From positions 1 through 64,000 of the forward strand of contig JAUNMR010000007.1 of assembly GCA_030537455.1 (NCBI GenBank): DNA of 64,000 nt, written 5' to 3'. Shown one piece after another: positions 8,701 through 17,987 of this stretch. This DNA is from Planctomycetia bacterium (GTDB lineage: Bacteria > Planctomycetota > Planctomycetia > Pirellulales > Thermoguttaceae). Under the pieces are notes generated by a model that searched no databases, was not told where the DNA came from, and saw only the letters and a program-made list of their open reading frames with translations. The stretch's first letter is position 1; every line of letters starts with the position of its first letter. A program made the translations under genes and the position numbers.

Positions 8701-10086
8701 ATGCTCAGAACCGACGAAATTCTTTCGACCATACGTATGCTACACGCGGAGCACCTGGACGTGCGCGCGGTCACACTTGCGCTTAATCTCAACGACTGCG
8801 CCTCGGCCAGCGTTGATCAGCTTTGCAAAAAGGTCTATCACAAGATCGTCTCACGAGCCAGTCAACTGGTCGAAATCTGCGACGACGTCGGCGCGAAATA
8901 TGGCATTCCGATCACGAATAAGCGTATTGCGATTTCGCCCGCGGCTATTCTTTTGTCGGGTCACAACGTTCAGGCGGCGGTCGAACTGGCGCGTGCGCTC
9001 GACAACGCGGCGGAACGCTGTCGCGTCGACTTTGTCGGCGGATTTTCCGCGCTGGTACAAAAGGGCGTGTCCGCGGGCGCGAGCGTGGTCATTGAATCGT
9101 TGCCGGAGGTTCTCAATACCACCAAACGCGTGTGCGCCTCGATCAACGCCGCCTCGCGTAAGGCCGGAGTGAATATGGACGCGTTACACCGTTTGGGACA
9201 TGTGATCTCCCAGACTGCTAACGCTGACAAAGAGAAGGTAGGGTTCGCCGCCGCGAAACTAGTGGTTTTCGCTAATATTCCGGACGACAATCCCTTTATG
9301 GCGGGCGCCTATATGGGCGCGGGCGAACCGGAAGCGACGATTAATATCGGCGTATCCGGACCGGGCGTGGTCGATAGCGCGTTGCGTCGACGCATTCTCG
9401 CCGCGCAAGAGGAAGGCAAAAGGCTCACGCTTGCCGATCTTTCCGAAGAGATTAAGACCGCAAGTTTCCGCGTCACGCGCATTGGCGAGCTGATCGGTCG
9501 TGAAGTTGCGGAACGACTGAACACGCAATTCGGCGTCGTCGACCTGTCGCTGGCGCCGACTCCGCAGGTCGGCGATAGTATCGGCGAGATTCTAAAGACG
9601 CTTGGAATTGCAAATGTCGGCGCGCCTGGCTCAACTGCGGCGATCGCTATGCTCAACGACGCTGTCAAAAAGGGCGGTCTATTTGCCTCCAGTTCCGTGG
9701 GGGGACTCAGCGGAGCCTTTATCCCCGTGTCGGAAGACTCCACGCTCGCCGACGCCGCCGCGCAGGGACACCTGCACCTGGAAAAACTCGAAGCCATGAC
9801 CGCGGTATGCTCCGTTGGTCTCGATATGATTCTCATACCCGGCGACACGCCTCCTGAAACCATCGCCGCAATTATGGCGGATGAAATGGCGATTGGCGTG
9901 ATTAACAACAAGACGACCGCGACGCGTCTTGTCCCCTGCCCCGGCAAGGTCGCCGGCGATCGCGTCTCCTTTGGAGGTCTTTTTGGCGCGTCGCCGGTCA
10001 TGGAGGTTCGCAACGTTGGCGCCAGCGACCAGTTTGTACGCTTTGGCGGACGTATCCCCGCGCCGTTGCAATCTTTGGGCAACTAA
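8701..10086 (+). CDS. PFL-family protein (UPF0210/DUF711)
   Basis: A 461-aa protein matching the length and motifs of the UPF0210 family: MLRTDEILSTIRMLHAEHLD at the N-terminus, then GGFSALVQKG, PDDNPFMAGAYMG, ISVGVSGPGVV-like and DLSLAPTPQVGDSIGEI, and LIPGDTPPETIAAI near the end. The family is structurally related to pyruvate formate-lyase-like glycyl radical folds but lacks an established reaction. No signal peptide; cytoplasmic. The start at 8701 is chosen because an upstream ATG at 8614 lies inside the promoter -10 element and family members begin at this methionine. A strong terminator follows at 10125. Confidence 0.88.
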   Translation: MLRTDEILSTIRMLHAEHLDVRAVTLALNLNDCASASVDQLCKKVYHKIVSRASQLVEICDDVGAKYGIPITNKRIAISPAAILLSGHNVQAAVELARALDNAAERCRVDFVGGFSALVQKGVSAGASVVIESLPEVLNTTKRVCASINAASRKAGVNMDALHRLGHVISQTANADKEKVGFAAAKLVVFANIPDDNPFMAGAYMGAGEPEATINIGVSGPGVVDSALRRRILAAQEEGKRLTLADLSEEIKTASFRVTRIGELIGREVAERLNTQFGVVDLSLAPTPQVGDSIGEILKTLGIANVGAPGSTAAIAMLNDAVKKGGLFASSSVGGLSGAFIPVSEDSTLADAAAQGHLHLEKLEAMTAVCSVGLDMILIPGDTPPETIAAIMADEMAIGVINNKTTATRLVPCPGKVAGDRVSFGGLFGASPVMEVRNVGASDQFVRFGGRIPAPLQSLGN

Positions 10087-10124
10087 TTGCAAATTACGCC
10101 TAAAGCGATAGGCACAATAGTTCC

Positions 10125-10158
10125 GGCGTCACAAGCGCGTGTTTGTGACGCCTTTTTT
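10125..10158 (+). terminator. Intrinsic terminator of the PFL-family gene
   Basis: A perfect 10-bp stem (GGCGTCACAA 10125-10134 with TTGTGACGCC 10143-10152), an 8-nt loop and a run of six T. It lies 38 bp after the stop codon and only 17 bp before the next start codon. Confidence 0.9.
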
Positions 10159-10175
10159 ATAACAGTGAGTTAAAA

Positions 10176-11249
10176 ATGACGTCGAATGTGCAAACCGATA
10201 CGTCGCAGGCGTCAACGAGAGATTGGCGCTTGGATCTTTTGCGCATTTTGGCGTGCGCACAAGTCGTTCTTTTACACGCGGTTAGTAGTTACGCCGCGGT
10301 GGAGAATACGACCGTCTCGGGGGTATTCGGCGCATTTTTCAACGCGATGATTCGCGAGCCAATACCGCTGTTTCTCATGCTCGGGGGCTATTTTTTTCTG
10401 AGCAAATCGCAAAGCGTGCGTCGACCGTGCCAACTCATTTTCGCGCGCTGGCGGCGCATACTTCCGGCGTTGCTACTATGGTCGACCCTTTGCGCGCTAG
10501 CCTACGTCGCGCCGAGAATAGCGCTTGCGCTACGCGTCGGCAAGCCGATAACCATGGCGCAGTGGCGCGTTTTTTTCTACGATTGGGCTATATACGGCAA
10601 GCCGGGCGTCGGCTATCATCTGTGGTATCTTTATGTGATACTGGTCTGTGAACCGATCGTACTGGTCATCGCGCACGCCATGCGTAAGGCGTCGCGGCGC
10701 CGCACTTTTCTGGCAACGTGCCTATGGAGTCTTCTCGGCGCGGCGACGGCGACGACGCTAATAGCGTTGGGACACGGCAATCTCCCATTTGTGAGCATTG
10801 GCGTTATGGTCGTGCCTTACTACTTTTGGGGCAAGTGGTTATTCGAAAGAATCAAAGCGCGCCAGAGCGACTTGTCCTGGCGCGCAAAGCTAGCGTCCTG
10901 GGCGATCTTTCTGGGCGTCGTGGCGCTGATTATGACGTTAAGTTCACTCGGCGCGCAAGATTACGCGCGCTCCTATCTACTGCCCCACGCGCCGCTACAC
11001 GCCGTGGCGCTGTGTTTAATCGTGACCTCGCTGAAGTTCAAACCGTCGGAGTCGACCAAGAGAATTTTACAAATCTTGTCTCAACAGACCTTTGGGGCGT
11101 ATCTTTGCCATATCTTCTTCTTAGCGCTGGCGCAACGTGCGGTTCCGATTCTGTGGCATACAGAATGCTTTGCACGCGCGTTACTTACCGGCGCTATCGC
11201 ACTAGCGCTCTCCCACCTGTTCGTGTGGACCTATAAGAACCTCAGCTGA
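10176..11249 (+). CDS. Acyltransferase 3 family membrane protein
   Basis: A 357-aa polytopic protein. The N-terminal motif WRLDLLRILACAQVVLLHAV is the family signature, with the conserved His in the first membrane helix. About ten hydrophobic helices follow, including the GVGYHLWYLYVILVCEP segment. Members transfer acyl groups, often acetyl or succinyl, to sugars of surface polysaccharides, glycolipids or peptidoglycan. The acceptor cannot be told from the sequence. It lies just after a terminator and is probably a single-gene unit. The first 15 residues are polar and cytoplasmic. Confidence 0.85.
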   Translation: MTSNVQTDTSQASTRDWRLDLLRILACAQVVLLHAVSSYAAVENTTVSGVFGAFFNAMIREPIPLFLMLGGYFFLSKSQSVRRPCQLIFARWRRILPALLLWSTLCALAYVAPRIALALRVGKPITMAQWRVFFYDWAIYGKPGVGYHLWYLYVILVCEPIVLVIAHAMRKASRRRTFLATCLWSLLGAATATTLIALGHGNLPFVSIGVMVVPYYFWGKWLFERIKARQSDLSWRAKLASWAIFLGVVALIMTLSSLGAQDYARSYLLPHAPLHAVALCLIVTSLKFKPSESTKRILQILSQQTFGAYLCHIFFLALAQRAVPILWHTECFARALLTGAIALALSHLFVWTYKNLS

Positions 11250-11265
11250 GGCGCGTTAAGCGATA

Positions 11266-11306
11266 AAAAACAGTCGCGTCCGGAGCGAAGAACTCCAAAC
11301 GCGACT
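11266..11306 (-). terminator. Terminator of the RND efflux genes
   Basis: AGTCGCGT (11272-11279) pairs with ACGCGACT (11299-11306), with an inner GGAG/CTCC pair. On the minus strand the stem is followed by GTTTTTTATCG. It lies between the convergent acyltransferase and RND genes. Confidence 0.75.
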
Positions 11307-11384
11307 CTGGCAAGGGGAATGGACGATATCATCGTGAGCGGATAGCTCCAGCGCGACGCGCAGAAGGCGGCTGGTCGCCAATCG

Positions 11385-14300
11385 TTAGCGCGACGCGCGC
11401 TTCACCGCGCGTTTGGGCGCCTTAACACGGAAGAGGAGCGAGTAGAGAATCGGCACGATATAAAGGGTTAGAGCCGTCGCAACAATCAGACCGAACATAA
11501 TCGCGGTCGCCATTGAGTCGAAGAGCGGATCCTTGAGCAGAGGAATCATACCGACGATAACCGTCATAGCGGCAACGGTAACCGGTCTCATTCTCTCAAC
11601 GGACGCGTCGACAATAGCGTTATAGGGACTTTCGCCCTTTTGAAGTTCTTCGTCGATTTGATCCATAAGCACCACGCCGTTGCGCACCATCATGCCGAGC
11701 AGACTCATGGCGCCAATGAGCGCCATAAAGCCAAAGGGCTTGTGCATCGTCAGCATGCCGAGCGTAATACCGATCGACGCCAACGGGAAAGTCAAAAGGA
11801 TAATCAACGGCTGACGTAGACCGTTGAATAGAAACACGACAATGAGCGCCATAAGCACAAAGGCGATGGGTGTTTGCGCCATAAGAGCTTTGGTCGCGTC
11901 ATTAGAGCGTTCGGCCTGACCGCCCCATTCGAGTTTATAGCCGGGGGGCAACTCTAACGCCTCGATCTTGGGTTTGAGTTCACTGAGCAAATCGGACCAA
12001 TTGCCGACGTTGGGATCCGCCCCGATGGTGATCGTGGGAATACGATTGCGTCGCGCGATAATCCCGGGCTCCCAATGCATTTGCGTTGATTCGGCAACCT
12101 GCGACAGGGGCACGCTCTTGAGACCGCGCCCCCAGATCGGGAGATTCTCGAGTACCTCGGAGTTATTACGATCCGCTTGAGAGGCGCGCAGGAGGATAGG
12201 CAGTTTCTTTTCACCTTCTGCATAAGCGCCGCAGGGGATCCCCTTGGTAGCCCAGCGCAGTGCAAAGGACATTTCCGCGCGTGACCCAAGCGCTTGACGT
12301 CCTTTCACTTGGGAATAGACCGGACGCCAAGTGGGAACGTCCTGACGCCAATCGTTTCGCACAAATTTCGCGTCGCTCTCCGCGCGCATAATCTCTTCGA
12401 CTTCAGCCGCGAGTTTACGTAGCGTTGCGTGATTAGGACCGCTAATACGCGCTTCCACTTCCGATTTCGTCGTCGGTCCCATGGCGAAACGTTGCGCGCG
12501 AATATCGGCTTCAGGACAATGCAAGGCGATCCAGCGTTCCACAGGCTCCATGAGTTCAGAGATACGATCGAGCGAGTCGACGTTCACGACCAATTGCGCA
12601 TAACTGGAATTCATAAGCTCCGGTTCATAAGGGAGATAGAACCGTGGCGGACCCGCGCCAATAAAGCTGGCGACATTAACGACGCCTTCCTGCTCCTTGA
12701 GATACTGTTCAACTTTCTGCAAGTCGTCGGCGACCTTATTAATCGCGACGCCCTCGGGCTCCCAGAAGTCGACCATAAACTGGCAACGTTGCGCGCGCGG
12801 GAAGAAGATCTGAGGAATGCGCTGGAAGCCGATAAAGGAGAGGTACAGAGCGAATACGAGAACTCCGAGCGTCAGAATGCGCGCATGCAGAACCCCTTCC
12901 AGGGTACGACGATACAGACGATAGATCAGACCGGCATGAGGGTCTTTGTTCGACGTCTTGACGTTTTTAACAAAGACGTAGTACACGACCGGAGTCTGGA
13001 GCATTGCCACAAACCAGCTGATAATAAGGGATACGCCAACTACAATAAAGAGCGATCCGGCGTATTCGCCCGTCATATTCGGAGAAAGATAGATCGGCCA
13101 GAACGCCAGCGCCCCGACGAGGGTCGCGCCGAGGAGCTGAAGGGCCGCGCGACGCGTGCCTTCAATGCAGGCCTGTTTGCGTTCCATACCGCGTTGCATA
13201 CGCACTAGAATCAAGTCGCCCACCACCACGGCGTCGTCGACCAGAATACCGAGCGCGACGATAAGAGCGCCCAGAGACGTGCGCTGGAGATCGACTCCGA
13301 GCGCTTTCAGAACGCAGAACGTACCAAGAATCACAATCAGAAGACTACTGGTAATAAGAATACCGCTCTTCCAACCCATTGCGATCATTACGACGATCGT
13401 GACGATAAAGATCGCCTCGTAAAGGTTTTTGGTAAAGGCGTGAATAGAAACCTGAACGCTGTCGGGTTGATAACTCACGTCGGTGATCTGAAAACCGGCG
13501 GGCAGATTCGCAAGCGCTTGGTCGAGTTTCTCGCGCACTTCCTCGCCCATCTTAAGAACATTACCATTGGGAATGGGCGAGAGCGCCAGCGCCACGGCGC
13601 GTTCGCCGTTAATGCGCATGATTTGCGTCGGTTCGTCATTAACAACGCGACGCACCTGTGCGACGTCGCGCAGACGAATCTGGCGAGCGCCGCTACCGGC
13701 CGTCTCAAACGCGCGAGACGCTATGCTTTGAAGCGCGGACTCGTCCAGTACGTCGCTGGCAAGATTAGCAAGGGAAGCGCGCGCGCCGTCGACAATCAGA
13801 AGATTTTCGATCTCTTCGAGGGATTCGAACTTACCGGTGGGCGACACGCGCACTTTCGTTCCGTCGATACGCATCGCGCCGGTCTCGGTACTGAGATTCT
13901 GACTCTGCAGCGTCAGTAGGATCTGCACCGGCGTAACGTTCAGTTCCGCCATACGCGAGCGGGAGATTTCCACCTCAATCCGCTCATCGGGCAGTCCCCA
14001 AAGTTCGACGCGACGCACCTGGTCAATCAGGAGCAATTCTTTCTGTAAATCACGCGCGGCGTCGACGAGTTCCGCGTCGGAAAACCCTTCGGCGGTCAGA
14101 GCAAAGACGCAACCGTAGACGTCGCCGAAGTCGTCCTTAACAATCGGAACTGACGCTTCAAGGGGAAGTTCTAATTTGACTGTCGATAGTTTATTGCGAA
14201 GATCCTGCCAGATCGTCGGCATTTCGTCGGATTTGATCTTTTCTTGCAAGTCGACAAAGACGAAGGAGACGCCCGGCTTAGAGATCGAACGCACGCGTTC

Positions 14301-14528
14301 CAGACCTTTGATCTGCTGTGCGGCGCGTTCCACGACGTTCGTCACGCGCGACTCGACTTCCTCCGCCGAGGAGCCGGGACAAAGGGTCACAACGACCGCG
14401 GTTTTGACCGCAAATTCGGGATCTTCGAGTCGTCCGAGCGTGAGATAAGACCAGATTCCGCCCGATATAATGAGAAAGACGGCAAAGCCGACCGCAACTC
14501 GATGATTTACTGCATAATGAGGCAACAT
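11385..14528 (-). CDS. RND-family inner-membrane efflux transporter (AcrB/HAE-like)
   Basis: A transporter of about 1047 aa with the two-fold RND layout: helix 1 (VAVGFAVFLIISGGIWSYL), a periplasmic porter domain, a helix cluster with LGALIVALGILVDDAVVVGD (the paired Asp of the proton relay), a second porter domain, and a final helix cluster (GFMALIGAMSLLGMMVRNGVVLMDQID). It exports hydrophobic or amphiphilic compounds using the proton gradient. The ATG at 14528 follows GCGGAG; an upstream TTG at 14552 is less likely. The adaptor gene (14630-15940) lies 101 bp upstream on the same strand and is probably co-transcribed. No outer-membrane channel gene is in the window. Confidence 0.92.
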   Translation of the reverse strand: MLPHYAVNHRVAVGFAVFLIISGGIWSYLTLGRLEDPEFAVKTAVVVTLCPGSSAEEVESRVTNVVERAAQQIKGLERVRSISKPGVSFVFVDLQEKIKSDEMPTIWQDLRNKLSTVKLELPLEASVPIVKDDFGDVYGCVFALTAEGFSDAELVDAARDLQKELLLIDQVRRVELWGLPDERIEVEISRSRMAELNVTPVQILLTLQSQNLSTETGAMRIDGTKVRVSPTGKFESLEEIENLLIVDGARASLANLASDVLDESALQSIASRAFETAGSGARQIRLRDVAQVRRVVNDEPTQIMRINGERAVALALSPIPNGNVLKMGEEVREKLDQALANLPAGFQITDVSYQPDSVQVSIHAFTKNLYEAIFIVTIVVMIAMGWKSGILITSSLLIVILGTFCVLKALGVDLQRTSLGALIVALGILVDDAVVVGDLILVRMQRGMERKQACIEGTRRAALQLLGATLVGALAFWPIYLSPNMTGEYAGSLFIVVGVSLIISWFVAMLQTPVVYYVFVKNVKTSNKDPHAGLIYRLYRRTLEGVLHARILTLGVLVFALYLSFIGFQRIPQIFFPRAQRCQFMVDFWEPEGVAINKVADDLQKVEQYLKEQEGVVNVASFIGAGPPRFYLPYEPELMNSSYAQLVVNVDSLDRISELMEPVERWIALHCPEADIRAQRFAMGPTTKSEVEARISGPNHATLRKLAAEVEEIMRAESDAKFVRNDWRQDVPTWRPVYSQVKGRQALGSRAEMSFALRWATKGIPCGAYAEGEKKLPILLRASQADRNNSEVLENLPIWGRGLKSVPLSQVAESTQMHWEPGIIARRNRIPTITIGADPNVGNWSDLLSELKPKIEALELPPGYKLEWGGQAERSNDATKALMAQTPIAFVLMALIVVFLFNGLRQPLIILLTFPLASIGITLGMLTMHKPFGFMALIGAMSLLGMMVRNGVVLMDQIDEELQKGESPYNAIVDASVERMRPVTVAAMTVIVGMIPLLKDPLFDSMATAIMFGLIVATALTLYIVPILYSLLFRVKAPKRAVKRASR

Positions 14529-14629
14529 TGCAAATGACTCCGCTAGAAACAAAAGCGACGCCGCCGCGACATAAACGCGCGAGGCAAACGCGTTAGAGCA
14601 AGCTCCACGCGAACGCTTGTGCGTTATGA

Positions 14630-15940
14630 CTACGGTTCTTCAGCCAGGCGCACGGTCTGACCGTCGGTGAGAAAGCGCGCGCCGGCGGCGACGATTGTTT
14701 CGCCCTCGCGCAAGCCTTCGAGAATCTCGACGCGGTCGTTTTCTAAGCGTCCGACGCGAACGGCGCGGCGTTGCAATTGCAATGTGTCTGTATTAATAAT
14801 CCACACGTTGGAGGAATCGTGATCGGTCGGCGTAGAGTCTGGAGGGATAAGCGCGGCGGTCGGGATCCAGATGAGGTCGTTTCGATCGTTCCACTGAAGC
14901 GTCGCGACGCCGACCATTCCGATAAGTAGTCCGTCGTCGGGCGAGGCGTTAATGCGAAGGGTCGCAAGATAGGAGCGATTGCCGGTCTGAAGCGTCGTGG
15001 ACGTCTCCAAAAGCTGTGCGGAAAAGCTCTTGCCGGGCAACGCTTCGAAGACACAGGTCACTTGTTCGACCGCATTCTGACGCGCCACGAAATCTTCGGA
15101 AACGTTCAGATCGCCTTGGAAGCTCGAGTCGTCGACGAGAGTGAGAATCGCGACATTGGGCAGTACGGACTCGTGGACGTCGTAGAAACGTTCGGAGATC
15201 ACGCCGGAGAAAGGCGCGTAGAGAGACGTGTCGGAGAGCTTATTGCGCGCGAGCTGCAGATCGATTTCCAGACCAGAGATCTTCGCTTTGACCATTTCGA
15301 TTTCTTCTTCGCGGGAGCCCTTACGCGCTTTTTCGAGGTTCTTTTCCGCGGCGCGTTGGGCGGCAAGAGCGCCGTCGAGCGCGGTGCGAGCAAGGTCGAG
15401 TTGCATTTCCGAGGCTGTTCCGTCGGAGCGAAGACTGGAGATGCGATCGAACTGCTTCTGAGCCGTCTGAGCCTGAGATTTCGCCGCTTCGTAAGCCGCC
15501 TCTAACGAGGAGACGTCTTCGGAACGCGCGCCGGTCTCCATCGCTTTGAGGCCGGCGTGTGCTTCCGCAAGGGACTGCTCCACGCGCGCGACGGCAAGTT
15601 CGTAATCGCGAGTATCAAGTCGAGCAAGCAGGTCGCCGGCGGCTACGCGCTGACCGACTTGAACCGTAAGTTCTTCAATTTTGCCCGGGACGCGAAAGGA
15701 GAGTTTCGTCGTCACGCCGCTCTTGACTACTACTGGATAGGCGCGATGTTCCGACTGAGCGTCAACTCTGGTCGTAAAGGTCTTAACAGCGCGAACGGTC
15801 TTTTCTACCGCGTCGGCGTCAAGTTCCGGAGACTTAGTTGGACGTTTACAGGAAGAAAGACACAGCGTCGAGAGCGCCAGCACAAGAATGGCAAAAGCGC
15901 GCACAGAGCACGCGCGCGCGCGTCGAGTCGGGACTGCCAT
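14630..15940 (-). CDS. RND efflux periplasmic adaptor lipoprotein (MFP/HlyD family)
   Basis: A 436-aa lipoprotein-type adaptor. A signal sequence ends in the lipobox LSSC. Next comes a barrel-sandwich hybrid half (VPGKIEELTVQVGQRVAAGDLLARLDTRDY), a long alpha-helical hairpin rich in Ala/Glu/Lys (about residues 100-220), the second lipoyl half (TSLYAPFSGVISERFYD) and a beta-barrel/membrane-proximal region ending VAAGARFLTDGQTVRL. Such proteins link the RND pump to an outer-membrane channel. The ATG at 15940 is chosen because GAGAAGG lies 6 nt upstream; the open frame extends only five codons further, to a TTG. First gene of the pair with 11385-14528. Confidence 0.9.
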   Translation of the reverse strand: MAVPTRRARACSVRAFAILVLALSTLCLSSCKRPTKSPELDADAVEKTVRAVKTFTTRVDAQSEHRAYPVVVKSGVTTKLSFRVPGKIEELTVQVGQRVAAGDLLARLDTRDYELAVARVEQSLAEAHAGLKAMETGARSEDVSSLEAAYEAAKSQAQTAQKQFDRISSLRSDGTASEMQLDLARTALDGALAAQRAAEKNLEKARKGSREEEIEMVKAKISGLEIDLQLARNKLSDTSLYAPFSGVISERFYDVHESVLPNVAILTLVDDSSFQGDLNVSEDFVARQNAVEQVTCVFEALPGKSFSAQLLETSTTLQTGNRSYLATLRINASPDDGLLIGMVGVATLQWNDRNDLIWIPTAALIPPDSTPTDHDSSNVWIINTDTLQLQRRAVRVGRLENDRVEILEGLREGETIVAAGARFLTDGQTVRLAEEP

Positions 15941-16218
15941 AAGAAGCCTTCTCAAATGTGATCAAATCAGAGCGCGCGTCGCCGAGTGGTCGCGCGTCGA
16001 CTCCAAAGTTGCGTAATTCGGACTATCGTCGGTTGATTGTAAACGTCAAGGCGCGCGCGTCAAGCGTTTCGACGTGCAAATACCGATACGATTGACAAAA
16101 GCGCAAGAAAAATCTCTTGCTAATATCGTTTTTATCTTTTAACATAGACGCGCGTATTATAGCCGTTGTACGCGTATTAAGTTGAATACCAGCGTCGAGC
16201 GCACGGGAGACGAAACAC

Positions 16219-17070
16219 ATGACTGAGCCGAACAATCCAGTGACAATAGGTCCTTACCGTTGCGGAGTTGGACAAAAGCTTCTTCTGGTTGCGGGTCCCT
16301 GCGTTTTGCAGGAGGAAACGTCCTTTGAAATTGCTCGCGAACTCAAACGGATTGTGTCGGAACATAACGCGCAGGCGAGTCAGGCGAGTGAAGAGATTCA
16401 GCTCGTCTTTAAGGGCTCCTTTGACAAGGCGAATCGCACCAGCGTAAGCTCCTGGCGAGGGCTGGGAATCGAACGTGGTCTGGAGATTCTAGCGCGTGTC
16501 AAAGCAGAACTTGCGCTACCGGTCACGACCGATATACACGAATCGTGCCAGGCGCAAAGCGTGGGTGAAACGGTCGATTTAATACAAATTCCGGCCTTTC
16601 TCGCGCGACAGACCGACCTCTTGGTCGCCGCGGCTAGAACCGGCAAGCCGGTGCACGTTAAGAAGGGCCAGTTCATGGCGCCCAAGGACATGCAGAACGT
16701 TGTGGGCAAGCTTCTAGAGAGCGGCTGTCGCGACATAATCCTGGGAGAGCGCGGGACATTCTTTGGTTACGGAGCGTTAGTAAACGACATGCGTTCCCTG
16801 GTCATTATGCGTCACACGGGCGCGCCGGTACTCTTCGACGCAACGCACAGCGTTCAGGAGCCCAGCGCCGGTCAGGGCGTTTCGGGGGGTAAGCGGGAAT
16901 ACGTCGCTCCACTAGCGCGCGCGGCGGTAGCAGTGGGAATCGACGCGCTCTTTTTAGAGACGCATTTCGATCCGAAGCTGTCCCCCTGCGACGGTCCTAA
17001 TATGCTGCCGTTATCGGAAATACCAGAGTTACTCAAGACTCTTATAAGGATTCGAACGGCGCTCAACTAG
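16219..17070 (+). CDS. kdsA: 3-deoxy-8-phosphooctulonate synthase
   Basis: A 283-aa enzyme that condenses phosphoenolpyruvate with arabinose 5-phosphate to make Kdo-8-phosphate for lipopolysaccharide. Family motifs are plain: [69 protein letters not shown] and FDATHSVQ. The Cys in AGPC is the metal ligand of the metal-dependent class, so this is not the E. coli-type Asn enzyme. The start is supported by GGGAGA 8 nt upstream. It is divergent from the RND operon and followed by a strong terminator. Its presence implies a Kdo-containing outer leaflet. Confidence 0.95.
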   Translation: MTEPNNPVTIGPYRCGVGQKLLLVAGPCVLQEETSFEIARELKRIVSEHNAQASQASEEIQLVFKGSFDKANRTSVSSWRGLGIERGLEILARVKAELALPVTTDIHESCQAQSVGETVDLIQIPAFLARQTDLLVAAARTGKPVHVKKGQFMAPKDMQNVVGKLLESGCRDIILGERGTFFGYGALVNDMRSLVIMRHTGAPVLFDATHSVQEPSAGQGVSGGKREYVAPLARAAVAVGIDALFLETHFDPKLSPCDGPNMLPLSEIPELLKTLIRIRTALN

Positions 17071-17226
17071 GACGCTTTAACGCTAAACATTAGAAGCTGT
17101 TTCATAACTCTCCCAGCCGGTGCGAATATTCCAGTTGCCGTCCTCTCGAGGAAACGCTTGCGTCTTTTTACGACGCGGGCAAAGACGCGCATGGCGCAGG
17201 ACAAAGCGCGCAGAGATTGAAAAGCA

Positions 17227-17276
17227 AAACGCTCGCACAGCCACAGTGGCGATACGAGCGTTTTCTTTATTTTTTC
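17227..17276 (+). terminator. Bidirectional terminator between kdsA and the Cys-rich gene
   Basis: A 10-bp stem (AAAACGCTCG 17227-17236 with CGAGCGTTTT 17256-17265) is followed on the plus strand by CTTTATTTTTT and on the minus strand by GCTTTTC. It serves convergent kdsA and the gene ending at 17358. Confidence 0.8.
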
Positions 17277-17357
17277 GCAACGTCAACCGCGCGGGTCAAC
17301 TACTTAATTGGACTGATAGCGACAAGCGCGGCGCGTTTACGGATTGAGTCTTAAAAC

Positions 17358-17987
17358 TCAGTTGCAGGTCGCGGGAGCGCAAGGAGCGATCGCGGCGGGA
17401 GCGCAAGGAGCCGGAGCAGCGCAAGCGGCGGGCGCGGCAGGAGCGCAAGGAGCGCAAACGGCGATCGGAGCGGCGCAGCAAGCGAAGCGAGCTTTCAGAG
17501 CGGCGAACGGCTTGAAGCAGCAGGACGCTTTAACGCAAGTCGGAGCGGCGGTGCAAGCGGGCGCGCAAGGAGCGGGAGCGGCTTCGCAAGTAGGAGCGAC
17601 TTCGGTGGTCGGAGCGCAAGGAGCCGGAGCCGGAGCCGGATCGCAAACCGGAGCGCAAGGAGCCGGAGCGACGTCACAAGCGGGAGCGCAAGGAGCGGGA
17701 GCGGCGCAAACGACGGGCTTGCAGCAACGAACCGGGCAAGCGGCTTTCAGAGCGCTGACAGCGCAAGCAACGCGAGCTTTAATCGCGACACAGGGACGAA
17801 TGCAAGGAACACAAACCGGCGCGCAAGTGGCGACAGGGGCGCAGGTAGCGACCGGCGCGCAAGTAGCGACGGTAGCTTCACAGGTCGGGGCGACGGCGCC
17901 ACAAGGAGCCGGAACCGTACAGTCTTGAGCCATGACGCTACAAACCATGCTGAGCGCAACAGCGACGGAAAGGAGGATACGAGTCAT
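17358..17987 (-). CDS. Secreted Cys/Pro/Ala-rich repeat protein
   Basis: A 209-aa exported protein. A signal peptide (MTRILLSVAVALSMVCSVMA) precedes a mature part made almost entirely of short repeats of the type APAPCAPA, ATCAPV and VAPTCEA, with two Lys/Arg-containing spacers (about residues 75-105 and 160-180). Cysteine is extremely frequent and regularly spaced, so a disulfide-linked wall or surface structural protein is inferred; function unknown. GGAG lies 6 nt before the ATG at 17987, which supports this start over the in-frame ATG at 17999. The opposite strand is also open and reads like a Gly/Ala/Gln collagen, a by-product of the repeats. Confidence 0.75.
   Translation of the reverse strand: MTRILLSVAVALSMVCSVMAQDCTVPAPCGAVAPTCEATVATCAPVATCAPVATCAPVCVPCIRPCVAIKARVACAVSALKAACPVRCCKPVVCAAPAPCAPACDVAPAPCAPVCDPAPAPAPCAPTTEVAPTCEAAPAPCAPACTAAPTCVKASCCFKPFAALKARFACCAAPIAVCAPCAPAAPAACAAPAPCAPAAIAPCAPATCN

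Noticed and set aside
17344-17928. Plus-strand open frame reading like a Gly/Ala/Gln collagen
   Set aside because: It is the complement of the Cys-rich repeat gene. The minus frame has a signal peptide and a GGAG ribosome binding site; the plus frame has neither.
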